Source: Diadema setosum (Eukaryota > Echinodermata > Echinoidea > Diadematoida > Diadematidae). Taken from it: a stretch of DNA of 64,000 nt. A program made the position numbers and the translations under genes. The notes below the pieces were generated by a model that saw only the letters and a list, made by a program, of their open reading frames with translations, was not told the DNA's origin and ran no database searches. Of this stretch, positions 23,501-33,650 are shown one piece after another. Where the stretch lies: assembly GCA_033980235.1 (NCBI GenBank), contig CM067075.1, positions 16,194,844 through 16,258,843 of the forward strand, given 5' to 3'. Each line of letters starts with the position of its first letter. The first letter of the stretch is position 1.

Positions 23501-26441
23501 AATTGCTTTTAGCAAATTCAAAATCACATTGACACAGCAACTTAACGAAATTTGATTTACAATTGAAACTGAAACTCAGAAAGTTAGTTGGGCCTTGGCT
23601 TGGAAATTGGAGGCCAAGGCAAGGGCGAGGCTCAGGACACTGTTTAATAGCGCAGCGTCACCTCAGGTATGCTGCCTAGCAAAAGCATACCTAACGTTAG
23701 TCCTAGCTAGTAGACTCTAGTATTTCACTAACTAGAATCTAACCACTGTTAAACGTTAGATTGTACTAGCTACATAGGTGTACTCTACTACTTTTTAATT
23801 CAATTTTTTTGTCACGTTAGCATGGGGTAGAGTCAAGCCGATTACCGGTATTTACCGATGAATGATCGAGGGAGAGTGAGGCGAAACACTGTATACTAAG
23901 CTCTGTTTTCCCCCCTAAAATATACTTACAGCATCATACATCTAGGCTTTTATAGATATCATCTTTAATTCTCTACGGAAAATTATTATAATCAAGGCTG
24001 ATATGTCTAATTTACACTTTTTAACATTCAACTTTCCATTCCAATATGTATTTACCAGTAACTCAAATTCACCGAAACAACGGCAACGAACGCTGTCCCG
24101 ACGCCTAAGCGGCTGCCCTACAACAACCCGACGAGTACGCTGACAAGCCCCAGCTCGCTCGGGTGCAGACGAAAAAAAAAACCGCTTCGGTCTCTATGAA
24201 GCACTACTTTTACACTCGTACTGTTTGAAAACACGCCCGAACACGCTCATGTAACTTATATCATTTTGAAGATCAAGGTCAGGCCTACCTCTCTAACTAT
24301 AAAAAATTTGCGGAAATGTGCGGAATTTCTCATAATCGATACACAAACAATATGATGACATCTCTAGCGCACAAAACTTACTGCTCAGTAACTCCGTTGT
24401 TTGTGTACCGATTTCGCTGGTTCAAACGGCAATCTCCTCAGCACAGTCTGCTGAACCAGCGAAAGGTATAGACATACCACGCTACCCAATTTTTGAGCCA
24501 TAAGTTGTAGCTTTCGAAGGGGGACGTCTTTCACTGAATGTAATAGACTGCCAAAATTTTGAATATGACGTCATATTGTCGGTGCCACGCATCGCTTCAA
24601 AGCCCGATTTTTACGAGCGTGTGTTTATGGAAGGCCTGGAAAGGAGATCATGTTACGTCACTCTAGTGCGCCGGAGGGTGATGGGTGGACCGATAAGGCC
24701 AGATTTTGACATATTTATCACAGAATGAGGGTTGGATTTCAAGACGGTAATCGGTGTAAGACCACTTGATTTTTTCTCTGAGGGAAGCTCTCAGAGTGCC
24801 ATCTCCATCTTTCTTCCACCTCCCTGATTGAAATCATGCTGGCAATGCATCATCACTTTCTCTGCAGAATGTTCACAAATTTATCTAGGAAATTAGTCCA
24901 TACATTTTCTAACACTGTGGGTGTTTTGCAAAATCAAACAAAACAACTAGAAGCTCTAAATATTCTGGACTTTACAATACGATAGAAAAAGAAGAACAAA
25001 AAATTATTTCAATTGAATATGGAACAAGTGTCAGGAAATCTGCAAACAATTTACCTCTCTTCTCGGAATCGACTACTTTTTCAGAATTCTCTTCCACCTT
25101 CTTCTTGGCAGCTTCAAGCTGTTCTGCATCCCAGGTGACATTATCCCTGGAAAAAAAGAAAACAAACAGGTAAGCACATTAAACGAAATGAGGATTTTTT
25201 TTTTTTATTTAGTTCCGAAAAAGATAAAACCAAGGGAGTTATTAATTTAGTTCAGAAAAAAAAAAAACAACCAAGGGAGTTAGGAAGGACAAGGATATGA
25301 CACAAGGGAATTATAAGAAATGATCATCTACACCTTTAGGCTAGGTTTTAACATAAACACAACATCCAACTCTTCTAATTACTAATACAGTACACTCTCA
25401 TCATAACAAAGTTCTCAGGACTGGCAGTTTTCTTATATTACACTAAAATCTTGTTATAGCTGAACAGTAAAGTTTGGAAAGATGTATAGATAATAATTTT
25501 GGGGACCTGAATATTTACCTTGGTACAACATGAATTTTGCTATAACGATTTTCATTAACAATGGAGCGCAATGTATAATCAACCTGATATACATCAATCC
25601 TCTTCAAGTTGAATATTACCTGCTTTACGATTCTATTAAAGCCCACTCAGTGCTCTGAATCAATAGCCTGACTTACATATTAAGCTATGTATAGGACAAT
25701 TCTTTCCTTCTTCTATCTTCGAGGACTTAATGCACCCACACACAAAATTAACTTTCTTCTGCATAATTGACTGAATGATGTGTATGCCACCTCAGTCTTA
25801 TTTTAAATCTTCTTTCCTCTCTCTCTCTCTCTCTCCCTCTTTTCTTTTTTTTTTAAGGGGGGGGGGGAGGTTGGGAGGAGAATGAACATGGTAGGGTGAC
25901 CCACAGAAGCAATACTTTAATCCAAACGATATCAATGACTCTATACGAAAACATCTGCCACCAAACATCAATCGTAATGTCTTCCTTGGATGTTTGATGC
26001 AGATTTGCCCATGTCACCCACTGCAAGCATTTGGTGGGATATACACGAGTACATACAGTATGTGTACACAGTCATACATTCCATATATTACAGAAAAGTA
26101 TGTAATATGATGCAAGTACAATGCATTTCCCACCAATTACACACTCACCACGCATTATGCTGAAATACGTTTTCAGGATTTTCCAAGAAGCGGTTGCCGA
26201 ACTGAGGGCGCTTTACTTGGGACTCTGCCATCAGACTTGTCTCCTCCTCTGCAGCCATTACTCCGCCCCCTGATGTAAAAGGCCGGGATGGAATGGAACA
26301 AAAGTCAGAAACAATTTTTATTATGTAACTGCACACTTGTTGAACCACAGAGCTACCATGGTTGAACAACAAAAATGAAGAAACAACACACATAATCACT
26401 GCATGCTGCAATTTGTGCATTTTACCTTGTGGGTCTGTCAT
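15520..26441 (-). CDS. METTL2: tRNA N3-cytidine methyltransferase, METTL2/METTL8 type (complete)
   Basis: SAM-dependent methyltransferase that makes 3-methylcytidine at position 32 of tRNA-Thr/Arg-type substrates. Coding exons 26426-26441 (from the ATG), 26149-26269, 25055-25146 and 15520-16448 join in phase to 385 aa (vertebrate METTL2 is about 378). The N-terminus has [18 protein letters not shown] and DNVTWDAEQ, then YWDEFY and [16 protein letters not shown] variable acidic linker of about 80 residues follows, then SAM motif [10 protein letters not shown] near residues 198-206, [36 protein letters not shown] and [19 protein letters not shown] close to the C-terminus. All three splice pairs are GT-AG. 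A start at 26258 (MAAEEE, 376 aa) is equally possible. It lies directly upstream of TLK in the same orientation. Confidence 0.95.
16870..17300 (-). repeat. Copy of the ATATGGCCGCC repeat family
   Basis: Contains GGGCGCCAAGA, CAGCCATATTGG and AATATGGCCGCCATCC, plus AATTTGGCTCATAGG. These match, in reverse orientation, the unit ending at about 23215 (AATATGGCCGCCCC, TTGGCGCCCATCAAAAATCG, GTGCCAAATTTTGGTGC). Confidence 0.6.
17387..17590. repeat. Two (TA)n tracts
   Basis: Tracts at 17387-17410 and 17545-17589. Open frames of alternating Ile-Tyr here are artefacts. Confidence 0.85.
17696..18022 (-). mobile_element. tRNA-derived SINE, diverged copy
   Basis: Reverse copy of the SINE at 13331. On the minus strand the head reads GGTGATGAGGTGGCTCAGTC, B box GGTTCGAATCC appears reversed as GGATTCGAACC, and the body keeps GAGGGGACGGTATGA and GGATAGCCCGTATGC. 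Confidence 0.75.
18023..20950. other. Intronic sequence, no gene recognised
   Basis: Holds (GAAT)n-like repeats at 19270-19320, a G-run at 19393-19408, a GAGAC/GTCTC-rich block at 19430-19830 that may be a diverged foldback element, and a C-run at 20360-20373. I assign no coding function. Confidence 0.4.
21042..21732 (+). mobile_element. Non-autonomous DNA transposon with 20-bp TIR
   Basis: Starts TGTGACCCTGCACCTCAAAA and ends in the reverse complement of TGTGACCGTGCACGTCAAAA. 691 bp, non-coding. It splits the repeat unit between CATTTTCTAAA and AATTACTTATTTTG. An inverted copy is at 30850-31549. Confidence 0.8.
22113..22893 (-). mobile_element. Retroposon 3' end with (GAATT)-like tail inserted in repeat unit 2
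   Basis: Begins ATTCAATTCAATTTCAATTC (a GAATT-type tail on the minus strand) and interrupts the repeat between TTGACCCCTAAA and AAATGACCTTTAGGTG. The shared AAAT/AAA at the junctions suggests a short target duplication. The 157-codon open frame on its minus strand (Leu/Ser/Phe-rich) resembles no known protein. Confidence 0.5.
23216..24460. other. CpG-bearing intronic stretch
   Basis: Includes AAAATGGCGTCCTACGG followed by TGTAAGC at 23390-23404, which looks like a small first exon with donor. There are further CpG-rich words at 24070-24200. No downstream exon was found, so I do not call a gene. Confidence 0.25.
25055..25146 (-). CDS. METTL2: METTL2 coding exon (DNVTWD motif)
   Basis: Acceptor CTTTTTTTCCAG, donor GTAAAT. 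Encodes [20 protein letters not shown] and SEKR, matching DNVEWSEEQ..AAERKVQEN of METTL2. Phases fit both neighbours. Confidence 0.92.
25388..25590. mobile_element. Diverged pogo-like MITE fragment
   Basis: Begins TA-CAGTACACTCTCATCATAACAA and contains GGACTGGCAGTTTTC, ATCTTGTTATAGC and GCTATAACGATTTTC, as in the copy at 45160-45934 (GTTATAACGAAG, GGATCGGCAGTTTTC). Confidence 0.5.
26149..26269 (-). CDS. METTL2: METTL2 coding exon (QFGNRFL motif)
   Basis: Acceptor TTTTACATCAG, donor GTGAGTG. Encodes [20 protein letters not shown], the conserved N-terminal signature of METTL2/METTL8. Contains the alternative start ATG at 26258-26256 ([10 protein letters not shown]). Confidence 0.9.
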
Positions 26442-26493
26442 CTGATTTCTAGCTTTGGTCAAGAGCTGCTCCAAGTGAAGACTGTTGTCAGAT
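26426..26493 (-). CDS. METTL2: METTL2 first exon with in-frame upstream extension
   Basis: Bounded by acceptor-like TTTTTCACCAG (ending 26494) and donor GTAAAAT (26425 down). ATG at 26441-26439 gives MTDPQ and continues in phase into the next exon. The frame also stays open 5' of this ATG through LHLEQLLTKARNQ, so either the exon is internal with a longer N-terminus or the acceptor is fortuitous and this is 5'UTR plus start. Confidence 0.55.
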
Positions 26494-26544
26494 CTGGTGA
26501 AAAAGTAGATAGAAAATCAAATATGAGTCCATATTATGTATAAT

Positions 26545-26720
26545 GTAAAAGTTATAATTTTTGCATGGGTTTAATTTTCGCAAATTCTTGCGAATCATTA
26601 TTGTGCCATGAATTTAACAACACACAAAAATATTGCAAATGGACAGGCACTAGTGCACTTACAATAGCCTCGATGTCAAATCGCAATATTCATGAAAATG
26701 TCTGTGAGCTACTCATTTTA
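26545..26720. mobile_element. Diverged TCGCG MITE copy
   Basis: TGTAAAAGTTATAATTTTTG at the left and several TTTTCGC / TTGCGAATC words. No clean right end. Confidence 0.3.
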
Positions 26721-26932
26721 GAAAATAACAGCTTTTAAAGTATACCCTGCAAAGTTCCTCAAATTCAGAACCATGCCAGTCTTCCCTCTCCACTTTATCC
26801 CCACACAACAGTGGATTCCCATGCACTGTACCAGGTCTTTAAAATGAAGTTTAATCATATTGTGCAAAAGGCCCTTATCCCTTCTTCCAACACATTACCT
26901 GGTAGATAAGCTGAATCAAATTTGCTACACAT

Positions 26933-27338
26933 TAGGTGTAGTCAGACTGGCAAAAGATTGAGAAGATTAAGTTCGCGATCTTTAAGATCTCGAAGTTTAG
27001 CCAGTGTGACTGCAAACTTCCCGCGAGACATCTCGCAAAACTTTTTTGCAAAACTTCCCACTCCAACTTGGACTATTTTCCTCATCCCCGCCAAACTTCT
27101 TGATCTGTTTGAGGCCGGTGTCTCCGAAGTGTAAGGCCATTGTCATGTACTGATGTGCATTGTTACATCACAAGTACTAGCCATCGGACGGCATCCTCTT
27201 TCTTCTTTCTTGCGCACACTTACCAATGACCCAAACTCTTTGATCCAAGTCTGGCTGCCAGTGTGGCCGCACAACAAAAGATCACGAAGACTTCACGATC
27301 TTAAACTTCTTGACCTTTTGCCAGTTTGACCGCGCCTA
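26933..27338. mobile_element. MITE with TAGGYG..GTCARACTGGCAAAAG ends
   Basis: The left end TAGGTGTAGTCAGACTGGCA and the right end (reverse complement TAGGCGCGGTCAAACTGGCA) are inverted repeats. The interior has repeated CTTCTTGA and CGATCTT words. About 0.4 kb, just upstream of METTL2. Confidence 0.65.
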
Positions 27339-28179
27339 TTGAGATTACAGTCCGATCTTGACGACAGACTGTTTTCTGAATTAGCTGTCACAGACGACTC
27401 ACCTGAAATGGTCTTTTCCCAGATGAGATGACCAATGCAAAAGTCTATAATGGTTCAGACAGCTAACCGGGAACAAGAAGAATCCTTTGGTGAAGATCAG
27501 TTGTGCTGGCAATCTACGGCAGAATGTGTTCATCTCAGCTTTTCAGAATTTCATGCTGGACCAACCCTCGGTCACTCCCTTTGCTGGCCCTGCAGTTTCA
27601 ACACACACAACAGTTGCTACCGTGAAACAATCTCTACAAGCCAATGTAACCAAACTGTATCTACTGTGTACTTATCAATACATCTTCTTTAAAAACATTG
27701 CTTATGTTTGGTGAAGATTAAATTCTAATGGAAGAACACAATGTGCAAAATATAGCCTAATCAAGCCAGCAGTCATAAGATGTAAAGAGTTTTAGATTCA
27801 ATTCATTTTATTTATCTAATGATCAGCTTGTCTCTCCTTTATTTTGATTTCACTTGTTATGCACAGTTGAGCATATTCCTCTACAAACTGTACAATATCA
27901 ATTTACAATTACATTGTATTATCATTATTATCATTATAAGAAAACGGCCAGGAGAAGGACACCAAAGAGTAAATGTGTATAAGCCTGGCTATCAGTAGAA
28001 AGAAGATTTTCACTCAGACATTATGACTGGTTTAAAAAATGAGAGAGTTAAGAATGGAAGAGACTTTCTCTATGTCATTTTTTTTTTTCAGATTGGAACT
28101 GAACGTTTTTTTATGAGATTTTGAGGAAATGGTGCCTAAATGTGAACACAGTTAAACAATATTATTTAACTGCTTACTT
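27339..28179. other. Intergenic, no gene seen
   Basis: AT-rich. Candidate region for METTL2 upstream sequence, but no promoter element could be fixed. Confidence 0.4.
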
Positions 28180-28375
28180 CATTCATTTATCAACAAACAG
28201 ACAAAATCACTATGATTGTATTATGTATTATATGTATCATTGAAATTTGTGTGATTTGACATTCTTTATTCATGTAAGCGTTATGTATATTACCTTGTAT
28301 TACTTTACATGGAAATAAAATTATTTGAACTGAACTGAATTGAATTGAATTGAAATGAATTGAATTGAAGAGGAC
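28180..28375 (+). mobile_element. Retroposon 3' end with (GAATT)n tail
   Basis: An AT-rich 3'UTR-like stretch ending GGAAATAAAATTATTTGAAC, followed by about eight GAATT-type units to 28370. Confidence 0.45.
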
Positions 28376-28786
28376 AATGGCATGAAGAAGAGTGGGTTTA
28401 GTGGCACAAGGATACCAAAGAGGATGGCATGAACACCTCATGCATGTGGAGCTCTATGTGGTACACTTGTAGCCATCAGGTGTCCTACTGCAAATGAGTC
28501 ATTATACCAAAATTACAAAGGATTCTCTTTCTGCGGTTCTTTAAAATTGGTTTAGATAAGTTTTGGAATGACAAACCTATCAAGATATAACTTTGACGCC
28601 ACCCCACCTGGCAATGACCCAGCCTTCTTCAAGCAAAACCAAATCTGGATCTGAATGTAGATCTAGAGGCTGTGTTCAAAAGCCTGCATTCAGAATCATC
28701 CACAGCCATAAAGCATACCACAGGTATATCTTATAAAGGATTCAATGGTTTTCAAACAGTTATTAAAGAACGCACTGCTTGACTAA

Positions 28787-29612
28787 ATGCCTCACTGTCA
28801 CTGTCCTTTATCGATGTTGAGTGATAGTCCTCGAAAGGAAAAAAAACAAACGTTAGTTGTTTCACGTGGTTTCCAGGAAAGGGAAGTGCGAAAGGTGGAA
28901 ATTACCATTCCACCTCCACTTTCTCCCCACCACTCTGATGATGAACCGGAAACTAAAATAACCCAACTTGAACAAAAGTTTGACTCCTTCCAGAGTTCCG
29001 TCAAGGGCCGATTGGATTCTGTGGAGATGCAGGTACATACTTAGTCGTGGAACAAACTGGCCAGCAGATTTAATCTTCTCTCTTCCGTCCTCTGCAAAAT
29101 CAGGCTCAGAGGATGAGTATGTTTCAAGTCTAACACAAACTCTCCTTCAGTCCCATGAAACTGCGAGGACTAAGCTCCATGCCACACAGGAGAACATAAA
29201 AAGAGACTACGATGTCCGAATACATCGCCATGGGTTCAACGGGATCAAGTCCACTTGCTTGACACGGCCACCCCAAAAGGGAAGACCACAAAATTGTGCC
29301 CTCCCTGGAAGGGGCTGGCAGTCATTGCAGAGACTCTCTCCGTATCTTTATCGGAAATCATACAGGAAGTCTATGATTGTTGTAAATCACGTCAGATTAA
29401 AGAAATGTAAGGACAATCGCCCCCTCTCCCAAACTCACCCAAGGAGCAACAATAAGGTTCTGTATTGCTGTAAAGAACCAGATGTCGGGACATGCATGAT
29501 CAAATGTGATGGCTGCGACCAGTGGTCCCACGGTCGCTGTGTCGGCATCACACTGGGTGAAGCAGTGAGCATAGATAAATATTTCTGTTCTTTCTACAAA
29601 AGAAGGGAATAG
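28787..29612 (+). mobile_element. Ty3/gypsy-like retrotransposon remnant: integrase C-terminus fused to PHD finger
   Basis: The frame contains LLQSHETARTKLHATQENIK and RDYDVRIHRHGFN, a shifted segment (LLDTATPKGKTTKLCPPWKG in the neighbouring frame, about 29240-29330), then LSPYLYRKSYRKSMIVVNH: the C-terminal part of a Ty3/gypsy integrase. It continues into a Cys/His cluster at about 29460-29600 (YCCKEP, CMIKCDGCDQWSHGRCVGI, YFCSFYK), a PHD-type zinc finger. Two compensating frameshifts mark it as a pseudogene. Upstream, 28800-29040 encodes a charged segment that may be gag-like. Confidence 0.8.
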
Positions 29613-29980
29613 AGAAGGGTCGCCCACTTTCTGACCCCATCATGGTCTGGTCTCTCGGGAGAACTGAGGAAATGGATTTGTTAGATGTGCACATATGCTT
29701 GAATAATATGGTGTTTTGGTAAACTTGTGCACATGACTGTTTCATGTTTTTGTATATAGTTGTTCCCTTAAAAAAAGTCTGGGGATGGGATCAGTTACTT
29801 GTGGATAGAATTTCTGTTTATGTCAGTTTGGAGATTGGCCAATGGCCTGAAATATTTTCTTAGATGTTTTGATCATATAAAATGCCAATCTATAAGGCCG
29901 GGTGGGGGGCGGGGTGCATAAAGCAATATGTATATATTTGCCCATGCAGTATGTCATGCCTGCTGGCTCAAACCAGCAAC

Positions 29981-30153
29981 TACTGTAAAACAAGGAATGT
30001 TCGCGTGCATTTTAATTTCCTGGATTTCGCAAGAGCCAAGATTCGCGAAATTAAAATGCACGCGAAGGCTCTCATCTACAAGCTATAATGCATTGAATGC
30101 CAAGAGGCACTTCGCGAAAATGTCATGCCGCTAAATTATCATGTTTTACAGTA
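29981..30153. mobile_element. TCGCG MITE inserted in the LTR
   Basis: TACTGTAAAACAAGGAATGT at the left and TTTTACAGTA at the right, with TTCGCGTGCATTTTAATTTC and its internal inverted copy between. Same family as 2295-2507. Confidence 0.6.
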
Positions 30154-30310
30154 TGCTGCACAGTGCTACCTGTCAGTGTGCCAGTGCATGTAACACACAT
30201 GCACACATACTGCACACACACATCCATATGCACCCCTGCACACACCGCGCACCTTGACTCCGCAAGCCCAGCATGGGCAACCCATTCCCCACTGAGGACT
30301 ACCTACGGGG

Positions 30311-30320
30311 CTATATAAGG
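30311..30320 (+). promoter_or_regulatory. TATA box of the LTR promoter
   Basis: CTATATAAGG in a locally GC-rich context (GGGG upstream, GGGTGCCGG downstream), as expected for an LTR U3/R boundary. Confidence 0.5.
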
Positions 30321-30519
30321 GGGTGCCGGAGGAACCAAAACAGGCACAGGAAATAGAAGTTCATAGAAGTATAAGTGAGGTGAATATCATTATAGTCAAC
30401 CACTATATGAAAGAGTGGCAAACACAATGGGAAACTCCCAAAGAGGTCAATTTTTATTTCAAATACAGCCAAACATAAATCCTACATGTATGTAAAAGCA
30501 ATCTGTATTGCAGCCGGGA

Positions 30520-30668
30520 CGAGAATATACAGTGTACTCCACAGATTAAGAGTAGGAAGTTGTTTACTGAACGAAACTTTGTTCAAATTAGGCAAACATA
30601 TTGATGGAAAAAGCTCTCAGTGCGGTACAATAGAAACAGTGCAACATTTTCTCTTTATGTCTGAGTTT
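30520..30668 (+). mobile_element. Fragment of a retroelement pol C-terminus
   Basis: Encodes YSVLHRLRVGSCLLNETLFK and LGKHIDGKSSQCG, ETVQHFLF. This pattern (RLR.G...LN..L...GK....C..C...ETV.HFL) is typical of the Cys/His tail of RNase H or reverse transcriptase polyproteins. Short and truncated. Confidence 0.5.
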
Positions 30669-30849
30669 TAAAGAACATAAAAATCAGTAACAAAATCATC
30701 TTGGAGTAACTAACCCTAGTACAAGTAATATATCGAATCATTATCAACAAAAGTATATTATTTAATTTGTTAGATGTACTGGTAAATATTGGATATCATA
30801 GTTTTTTATATTAATATTTTATTTCTATTTGTTAACTGGACAGTATATA

Positions 30850-31549
30850 TGTGACCGTGCACCTCAAAACGAACATAAAGTCGCACACACTGATTTTGCG
30901 TGAGGACTGAAAATAAGTGAAATAGGTTAACCTAGCCGAACTTGACTTTTTCATATTTTCTGAAAGAGCGGATCTTCTTTTACATTATGCTAAAATTTGG
31001 TATCATAAAACGGGCAGGAAAGTGTGTTTTTTTAGCAGTTTATCTGGAACATTTTTGGTAGAATAGTGTGATTAGGTGTATCTTCAGAATCCCTTTTTCA
31101 TTTCTGAAAAACTTTGTCCACACTCTTCACTTTCAACTCTAATAACTTTTGAAAGGATAGTGCTACTGCTTTGAAAGTTGGCATTAATTATGGACAGAAT
31201 GTGTTAATGAGGTATATTTAATTTCAGTTTAATCTGATAATCCCTTCATTGTTGTTACTCTGGTGGTTTACTTCCTGTTTTTTGTCCCATTCATCGCACA
31301 GCCAGCACAGTTTGGTAAAGATTAAGCGCTTGAATAGACACTGTACTTCAGAGCCTCTTTCTCAGTTCACACTTTTCCTGAGTTTGTGCTTTCTTTCCAA
31401 TATTTAGATAGGTTAGGAGAGTCCATTTGATTTGAGTTATACATCATTTTAAAGCTTAAAGTCTGCTCTTTCAGAATATGGTCTTAACTAAAAATTCATG
31501 TTTTGTTTTTCATTCATGTTTTTTGTTTGTTTTGAGGTGCAGGGTCACA
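30850..31549 (-). mobile_element. Non-autonomous DNA transposon with 20-bp TIR, inverted copy
   Basis: Starts TGTGACCGTGCACCTCAAAA and ends with the reverse complement of TGTGACCCTGCACCTCAAAA. Homologous along its length to 21042-21732 in reverse. Flanks TATA on the left and TATA on the right suggest a 4-bp target duplication. Confidence 0.8.
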
Positions 31550-33190
31550 TATAATGATAAAAGGTAAAATTGTTATGTATTATATTGTTTACTGTATTTT
31601 AAGTGTATGATACCTATATATTTTGTGTTGTTTGCAGGTTTCCTTACTATGTTTAATATGCAATTTAAGTTAGAGTTATAATTAAGATTATAGATTACTG
31701 CAGATTAGAGTTGGGCTCGGTGAGTATGTTTCCAAACCAAAATCTGTGATAGGTTGACGTCAAATCGCACCAACCAACCACCAATCCTTAATCATCTACA
31801 ACAGCGCACGAAAATCACTAGCCAGGGACTGACTATTGAGACTACATGAGGAAACTGCTCAAGAGAGCATTATCAAATGGCAACAACGAACACAGTGACT
31901 GCACCAGAGTAGTAAGCGCATACGATGTTAGTAGACACGTACTGTATATGATACATACCCAAATACAGCGTACGATGCCGCAGACGTGACACACGAACCA
32001 GACTCGACAAGCCAACCCGTACCCACCACAAGCCCAGTCAGTGCACTAAAAGCTAAAGAAAAGAAAAGAACAAAAACTGTAAATTACAGAGTGGTGTAAA
32101 TAGTCATGTTTGACTGACAAGCGCCAAAAAACTCTAACAACAACAACCAGAACAGGAGAACAGAAGAAACCAGGAAAGAACAAGGAAGGACTCAACATGA
32201 AACTCCAAGTCACAACGCAGTTCTTTGGTTCCTGCCTCGGCATCACTCATCCAATGCGAGGTAGATCCCTGATCTCAGTGCTGCCTAAAGTAAAGTAAAT
32301 AGAGTAAAATATCCCGTTTGCGGCAGTTTAAGCATTGTTAAGAGTTTTTCCAACTTGTAAACAAATCAGGCAAATTATTTTCAGCCATTTCATATATCAT
32401 AGACAAGATTATTCATTAACGCAGTTGTTTTCATGAAAGAAATTTACCACTGACCAACGCAGTTTTCATGATTTACCAGGGCAAAACCCGGCACAATTTT
32501 CGCCGATAAGGGCGATATGCGACGTAGTATTTCTGCTTGCGGCACGATGTACTATCCCTATGCAATACGCGCGTGCTCCGCGATCTTTAGCTGAACGCCT
32601 TCACATGTCTCGCGAACAGTGCGTAACCACCAATTCCCATTGCGAAAGCACGTGAAAATAGCGTGCGCACATGCTTTGGCCGCAAACAAGTTCGCACTTC
32701 TGGCGGTGCTGTTGATGTCTTTCTCGTGTTTTTCTCATTTTTTTCAATGGTAACATCCACTTTCTGAAAAAAATGGCGGCCCACATCGGCTCGCGAAAAT
32801 TCTATTTTACGTGAGGATATGTTTTCAAAATCCATGAACATTGAGAAAACGAAAAAAAATCCAGTTTCTTGGACCATTGTTTCTTAACTGTTATGTTAAG
32901 AGGTACCGAAAATTTCATTTTGGATGCGATATGTTGTCATTTAGGTGAGAAAATTTCACTTTCGTCAGAGATCGTGCCCATTTTATCGGTTGGTTTTTGT
33001 TGATTGCTAGTGTGTTAGTAGACGCCTATATGTGTAGTGTGCATGTAACAGTGCAATGCTGTGTTTAGCTGTATATTACCGTGTATGTTGTACCTGCCGC
33101 GAACGGCTGCACGGCCGCTTACTGACGCAGTTACTCTAGACCTAGAGTAAATCACAGAGGCTTCAAGCGCCCCACGCAATGCGCAACAGA
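31550..33190. other. Intergenic, with a CpG-richer part at 32.44-33.19 kb
   Basis: No gene recognised. 32440-33190 has many CpG words (TTTTCGCCGATAAGGGCGA, CCGCGAACGGCTGCACGGCC). A minus-strand open frame at 32587-32877 has no recognisable domain. Confidence 0.35.
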
Positions 33191-33518
33191 GCTGAGTGTA
33201 TCAATTTGCCAAACCATCCATAAAACTGTTGCTGGAAGTTTCATCAAAACAAAATATAACATTTAATTTTACACAAACAAAAGAATGTTACAATTTGTTG
33301 ATTAATAGTAGGGCCTACCGAATGCTTTACCAAGCCAAATATTTAGGCCTGTATTGTGTGCAACCGGCCACATTGGAAGAGGCGATGATACTAGCTCATC
33401 CGTGTGCATGGTGTAGACTTTCAGTCGCTGTAAATTTACAGTCTACAGAAGTCGCCCGTACACTATTGGCTTGCCTTTATTTATTATACCAAGGAGGTAC
33501 TACGAGTACTAGGCTAGA

Positions 33519-33650
33519 CAGAAAGATCCGTCTGTCCGGAGGAATCTTTTATATTTTGCCATTGACGCTGTCCTTGGAGGGGATCCGTGAAGCCAGACGC
33601 AGTCTCCGCGGAACATTCCCCGACGGACAGATACAGACCGATCTTTCGGT
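33519..33650. mobile_element. Small foldback element, copy 1
   Basis: Left end CAGAAAGATCCGTCTGTCCG and right end (reverse complement ACCGAAAGATCGGTCTGTAT) form inverted ends. The flanks continue the symmetry (CAAGGAGGT.CTA on both sides, CTAGG/CCTAG). A second copy is at 59945-60091. No coding capacity accepted. Confidence 0.55.

Larger units (their letters stand above)
16449..25054 (-). other. METTL2: METTL2 intron, 8.6 kb, repeat-filled
   Basis: Holds the ATATGGCCGCC repeat family, (TA)n, a SINE, a tandem repeat pair with nested insertions and CpG-bearing stretches at 23.2-24.2 kb. No other gene is firmly supported. Confidence 0.8.
29780..30420 (+). mobile_element. Probable 3' LTR of the gypsy-like element
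   Basis: Follows the integrase after a short spacer and an A/G-rich run (AAAAAAAGTCTGGGGATGGG). It contains a promoter-like TATA motif at 30311 and is interrupted by a TCGCG MITE (29981-30153). The exact ends are not determined because no second LTR is in the window. Confidence 0.45.
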
